Assembly (NCBI GenBank): GCA_024220505.1
Contig: JAKZZE010000041.1
Span: forward strand, 62,001-126,000
Direction: 5' to 3'
DNA from: Rhizopus arrhizus
Taxonomy: Eukaryota; Mucoromycota; Mucoromycetes; Mucorales; Rhizopodaceae
DNA length: 64,000 nucleotides
This document shows, piece after piece, positions 59,201 to 64,000 of this stretch. The notes under the pieces are model-generated. The model saw only the letters and a list, made by a program, of their open reading frames with translations. It was not told the origin of the DNA and did not search any database. The position numbers and the translations under genes are program-made. Positions within the stretch are counted from its first letter, which is position 1, and every line of letters starts with the position of its first letter.

Positions 59201-62200
59201 AGCCGCGATAGGCAAATGTGTTTTGGTTATTTCCTGTCTTATTGGGAATAAGCGGGATCAAAGGCAGATAGGTATGATTGATGGCGGAAAAGATATGCTG
59301 GCGCCAACCTACTAACTGACTCCATACATTCATGTCATCCCAGACATTAGGTAATCGCTCACGCCATGAGCCAAGGATACCACGGATCTCGGTAGATCGA
59401 TGCTCGAGATTTTGTGCATTAGTAGTTCCCAGACTGACAAAGAGTTGGCTGGCCTCGTGCAGTTCCAAGAATTGCTGATAGAGCTGCAAGAGAGGTATAT
59501 GGCTATGTGACACGATCTGAGGTAATGCGCACCATTTTTTCAAGCTAAGCTGAATACCCTCTTCGCAGATACGAGTGAATTCTGATCCTCTGTCTTCTGC
59601 CGCCTGTGATGTAATGAGAACCAGGAATGCTTCGTACACTTTGAGCTCAGGTGTAGGATGATCTGCTGTTTGACTCACAGCCTGCTCCAGCATCTCTTTA
59701 TCCGAGGTCCAATTGGATAGTCGCCATGCGCAGTCCAAAAGTAATTTGGGATCATTATCATACTTTGCAAGGTCAGCCAAAACATCCCACTGTTGCAGTC
59801 TTTCTGTGCAAGAGATCCAGTGATTTTCCCACAGCATGTATTCAGATTCCGTAAAAGGCAACACGCCGTTTCTAGCCTTGATTTGCGCATTTTCATACAT
59901 GGTTTGCGCTTGAGACCACATGCTGCTTTGCTCAAATGAAAGAGCAATATTTGTTTCTATATAAGTACAGTGACGTCTCCAGAGACCATAGAATATGTCA
60001 TTTTCGTTTAAATCAGAAAGGAGCTCTGTCAATGCATCCAGGGTGCGTTCTTGACTGTTCAAGTCGTCGTTTGGAACCTCTGTCAGACGGCCGCTTTCAA
60101 TCATTTTTTGCAGAATCTCAATGGAGATATGCCAGGCATCGTGCGTTTTACCCAGGTATTTTATCAGATGAGGAGGGAGTTTGATGTCAACATCCGCCCG
60201 AGCAAGACCAGCCATCAAAGCTTGAATGACATTTGGGCGCAAATCAGCTTGCTTATCATGATATTCTTTAGAAAGTAACTGTATCATAATCTTTCCAATA
60301 TCATGACACTCTGTGCTGCTTAATACTGACCATGCCATAGGAAACATGTCGACCCAAAATTTAAAACATGTTTTATCATCAAGATATTGAAGATGACGCA
60401 TGTTAATAACAATATTGCCAATATCGTATTGCTGTAATTTCTGCAAGAATGCCTGGTGTCTATCAATCATGTCACTCAATTCGGGAGATACCTCAATGTT
60501 CACCGACTCAGTTTGATCGCCAATGACTTTAAGTGACATTGCTCTTAGTACATGGGGAGGCGTTAATTGAGATTCGATATGAATAGCACCAAAAAGTAAA
60601 TCTAATGCTTGATGTATCCAGAAACTGTCAGATAATGATTCCCAATTTTGAGTACCCAAGATATAGTTCAGTCGCGTATAAAGAGTACGGCTCAAACTAC
60701 GATCAAACACACGCATAAATTGTGAGCGTACTTGGGGATTTTCGCTTCGAGTACCACACAAAAAGGCTTCTTCCAAACGTGCAGTCAGCTCAGTCCTTGC
60801 AAAAGACGGGTTGCTATAAATCTTCAGAATGAGATCAAGATAATCCTCTGTGAGACGGCTGTCATTTCTGCTTTGTAAGCTCATCATCTTAACCAAAATC
60901 CCAGCCTTCTCTTTCATGGTCGGGAACGTCTCTGTTTTATCCAGTGTCCATTCTTTTAGCATATCCAAAATAGCATGAAGTAGTTGTACATCGGGTGACT
61001 TTTCAATCAATTGAACAAGACAAGTGAGGAATCCACGACGTTGGTCTCCCAAGTAAGAAATTCTCATTCTCAAAAGCTTTAAACCAAGAATCAGTAAATT
61101 CACTTGGGAGTCTGGGTTGGCAGAGGATGCTGGAGGTTGAACCGCCATGATATGCTCTCTTGTAAGCTTTTGAAGAAGCTTCACGATACCCGGAACGAAC
61201 TGATCCAGCTTTTCACTACGTCCTGTGCTATAAGCTTGAAGTAATTTTAAAACACCATAAATATTATTTGCACTGGCCACACCATCTGTAATTGTCGATT
61301 CGACCAGAGCAACAAAACCGGCTACATCTGGATGTGGAGGCTCATCTCTGATTTCTGGCTGAACGGCTTGATTTATCGAACGAAAGATGTGAGACAAAAC
61401 AGGTTGAAGTGATGAATGGATGCGAACGTGGTCAGACTTGATGCTGTTTTCTAAAAGTCGGAAAAGCTGATTCATGTTGAGAATGAACCATTCATTAGGC
61501 TTATGACTAATGTCGATGCAAAGGATCTCTAAAGCACTGCATATACTAGACAATAGTATGTCATTTAGTTCCTTTATAGTCAATGCGCGTTCAAGATGAA
61601 TAAACTTCACATGAACATCGGGCCAAACGGAGGAATCCAAAAATCGGTTAATCAACTCTAGTACACGCTGAACAAGCCTTCGTTGAATCACATCAGATGG
61701 ATTATAAATGCTACATGCAAGTCGAACCAAGTAACCAATCATATTCTCTCGAAGTGTCAAAGGAGGAGCATATTCTTTAGGCCCACCCGATGCTTGAGCT
61801 TCCGATGCACTCTTGACTTCACCATTCTCTGTCCTGGATTTCTTTGCCGGGGATTCATTGGAGGAGGGTTCTAACTCTCTCTTTTCAGATAACTTGACAG
61901 TATCTTTGTCTTTTTCAATCGTTTTTGTTCCCAGTTAAAGACCAATTCTGCCAATTCAACTGTCAGAAGTTTGTTTTCAGGCGTAGCATTCTGAAAAAGT
62001 CCAAGTTTAGGTAGTGCATTCACAATTTGTGGCAAAAAGTGTTCACGGTAATCGTAAAATAGATCAGGATGACGTACGAGTAGTTGATAGACATTTACTA
62101 ATTGAGAAATACTGTGTGTGTCTTCGACGATTACTTTACGAGTCAAACGAATCCAGGATGGAACGCGTTCCTTCGCAGCTTGCGGTATACGAGAAGGGAG

Positions 62201-64000
62201 AACGGGTGAGATGATATCGAGCCCTTGTTTAACTAGAACACGCGCTTCAGAGAGATGAGCACGCAAGAGAGCTGCATAGATCTGTATCACTATTTTACTA
62301 GGAGTTTCAAAAGCTGTAATGAATCGAGCTATCAATACATAGGCTGCTTGCTTGCAAGTCGAATCCTCAAGGCGAATATAATTCCAACCAAACTTGATCA
62401 CCTCTTTACGTAAATCAGTTAGCAAATCGGGCGCATACTGGACAATCATTGCTGTTAATTGTAGCAATTCAATTCTAAGAGAGTCTTCAGAATATTGATT
62501 TTCATCTGCTCCATCAGGTCCCGAATGGGCCCATACTTTACGAACCAATTGTTCCATCATCTTTGCATCCAGGATCTCTCGGTATCCTCCATTTTCTCGA
62601 GTCATTGCGACAAGCAAAGATGGGTTAATGACATGGCGAAGAAACATCATGCGAAAAAGGGCAGACGAAGAGGATTCATGGAAATGCTGAAAGAATTTTT
62701 CAAAAATGAGTCGTTTGTTCTTGGCCGTATACTGCAAAGCAACATCTCGAAAGAAAAATTCTCGAAGGTAAGAGAGATCCATGACTGAATCTTGAGCAAA
62801 CAAGTTTGCAATTTCAAAAACAATATCCACGTTCTCTGGGTTTTTACGAAGGTAGGAGATAAATATTTGAGAAAGATAAAACGATTCACGAGTAACTCGT
62901 ACTCCTTCTTCATCATCCTTCCTCATTGACGCAAATCGAGATGGTGATCGCCAAAGGTCTAAAAGACAGGTCAAGACATCTGGCTGATTGCTCAACCAAT
63001 CTGGATCATGTCGCACTATTTCACGCACTATCAGCACACCTTGGAAATTCAATACTGAGTTATCGGAAACTTTGAATGTTTTTTCTATCAGTTGAGTCAT
63101 ATTCTTTGATACCTCTTCTCGAACCTGAGCAGCATTTTCTGAGCCTAGAACATCAATAAAAAGACGAAGGTGTCGTGGCTTGTCAAATTTGTCAAAGAAA
63201 TAAGCTACTGCTTCAGAAGGGTACCTGTTCAAGTACTTGACTACAGGAGACCTGAATGGGCTAGAGAAAGAACGGCGAAGATGAAGCTCCATTTCCAAGA
63301 CTGCTGAGATGTATTCATCCATGAATATATGAGCAGTAGGAGGTAGCAAATGAAAAACATCCAAGATGGCTGCCATGACCTTGATTTCTCCGTTATCACA
63401 TAAGGCGGTTCCAGCAGCTTCTTGCAGTAAGCTGGTTTCAGCCAACAGCTTAAGATGATCTAGCAGCTTCTTACCAATTTCCACCTTGAAGTAATTCGTC
63501 AAGAGTTCTAATAATCGAGCAAGTCCCTCAAGACTAGGAACACTCAGGGTTTTATGACTTGATAGAGTGGTTAAAATAGGACGAAGGCCTTGCTGTAAAA
63601 GCTCCTTGGGTAATTTAGTTGATTGAGACAAGACCTGTTTAAGACCCCTGTGAGCTGCTTCAACTACTTCAGGTGTACTTGAATAGAGCGATTTGAAAAA
63701 GACTTGAATAATACGTGCACGAGTATGAATCTGTCGCGGGCTAGAGAAATCAGAGCATGCCATAGCAGCTGATAAAAGCTGGATGCATACGATACGCAAG
63801 TTCATCAGGGGAGTTTCATTCTTGTGTTGGGAGCCCTTGCTCACTAAAGCTTGATCTTCTGCGTCAGCAAGAGCTAACACCTCATGTAGTAATCGAATCA
63901 ACTCATCGTTAAATTCCAAGAAAGGTGGTCTAAGAGTAAGACAGTAGGTGATAGCGTCAATGTGGCCGATTTGCATAGCAAATGGTAAAGCACGAAGAGG
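56236..64000 (-). CDS. TRA1: TRA1/TRRAP, SAGA and NuA4 scaffold, C-terminal two thirds (5' end outside window, one frameshift)
   Basis: Giant PI3K-related pseudokinase that binds activators and recruits SAGA and NuA4. Exons: 64000..58524 (with a one-base break at about 61919-61927), 58471..57947, 57896..57162, 57093..57001, 56951..56774, 56718..56399, 56346..56236, about 2,480 residues. HEAT region ([38 protein letters not shown]), then a disordered linker with PAKKSR, the FAT region (about 59000-60000), a Lys/Glu-rich insert and the kinase-like domain ([36 protein letters not shown]). Catalytic motifs are lost: GDRH is replaced by GHRTPHK, and no DFG follows. The FATC ends ECTWMPWL. The last intron is GC-AG. 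Confidence 0.93.

Overview
The window is nuclear DNA from an early-diverging filamentous fungus, most likely Mucoromycota (Mucorales-like). The signs are AT-rich spacers full of poly-A/T runs, genes split by many 45-60 nt GT-AG introns, fungal orthologues on both strands, and decayed transposon sequence between genes. I found no prokaryotic operon, CRISPR array, rRNA or convincing tRNA. Exon joins were made by eye from splice consensus, reading frame and conserved protein sequence; they have not been checked against transcripts.

Layout. 1-537: 5' end of an IRC3-type mitochondrial helicase (-). 1913-3046: G-patch/zinc-finger protein (-). 4322-6207: RNA polymerase III subunit RPC82 (-). 6401-6982: unknown acidic protein (-). 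7969-8525: NC2-alpha/BUR6 (+). 8643-9371: cytochrome b561 (+). 10124-11070: dead Tc1/IS630-type transposase (-). 12259-15428: 15-exon LtrA-family membrane protein (-). 15.4-17.5 kb: relics. 17472-17642: 56-aa B12D/NDUFA4-like protein (-). 17958-19431: GATA factor (-). 19623-20648: ADP/ATP carrier (-). 20784-21371: ISA2 (-). 21517-23136: PWP1 (-). 23615-24637: DUF1640 mitochondrial coiled-coil protein (+). 24697-26588: protein phosphatase 5 (-). 26.6-29.6 kb: relics and a dispersed repeat. 29660-31548: acidic AT-hook protein (+). 31672-34386: eEF2 (-). 34518-35571: nucleotide-sugar (UDP-galactose type) transporter (-). 35629-36943: LARP4-like La protein (-). 37-41 kb: repeats and pseudogenes. 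41671-43113: ornithine aminotransferase (-). 43403-44535: ribosomal protein eS1 (-). 44.6-48.7 kb: relics. 48707-48994: eS30 (+). 49701-50711: F-box-type leucine-rich protein (+). 51648-53459: IQ/coiled-coil protein (+). 53721-54028: small tail-anchored protein (-). 54418-56200: SLC49/FLVCR-like transporter (+). 56236-64000: C-terminal two thirds of TRA1 (-), running off the right edge.

Most genes are housekeeping: transcription (RPC82, NC2-alpha, TRA1, GATA factor), translation and ribosome biogenesis (eEF2, eS1, eS30, PWP1, LARP4-like) and mitochondrial function (IRC3, ADP/ATP carrier, ISA2, DUF1640, B12D-like). They are not co-regulated as a unit.

The most unusual signals are in gene structure. 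eEF2 appears to need a two-nucleotide internal exon to make its conserved N-terminus. There are 13-21 nt exons in three other genes and two GC-AG introns. Three translation genes carry an intron immediately at the start codon. TRA1 has a single-base frame break, which may be an assembly error. I did not find a clearly new multi-gene system.
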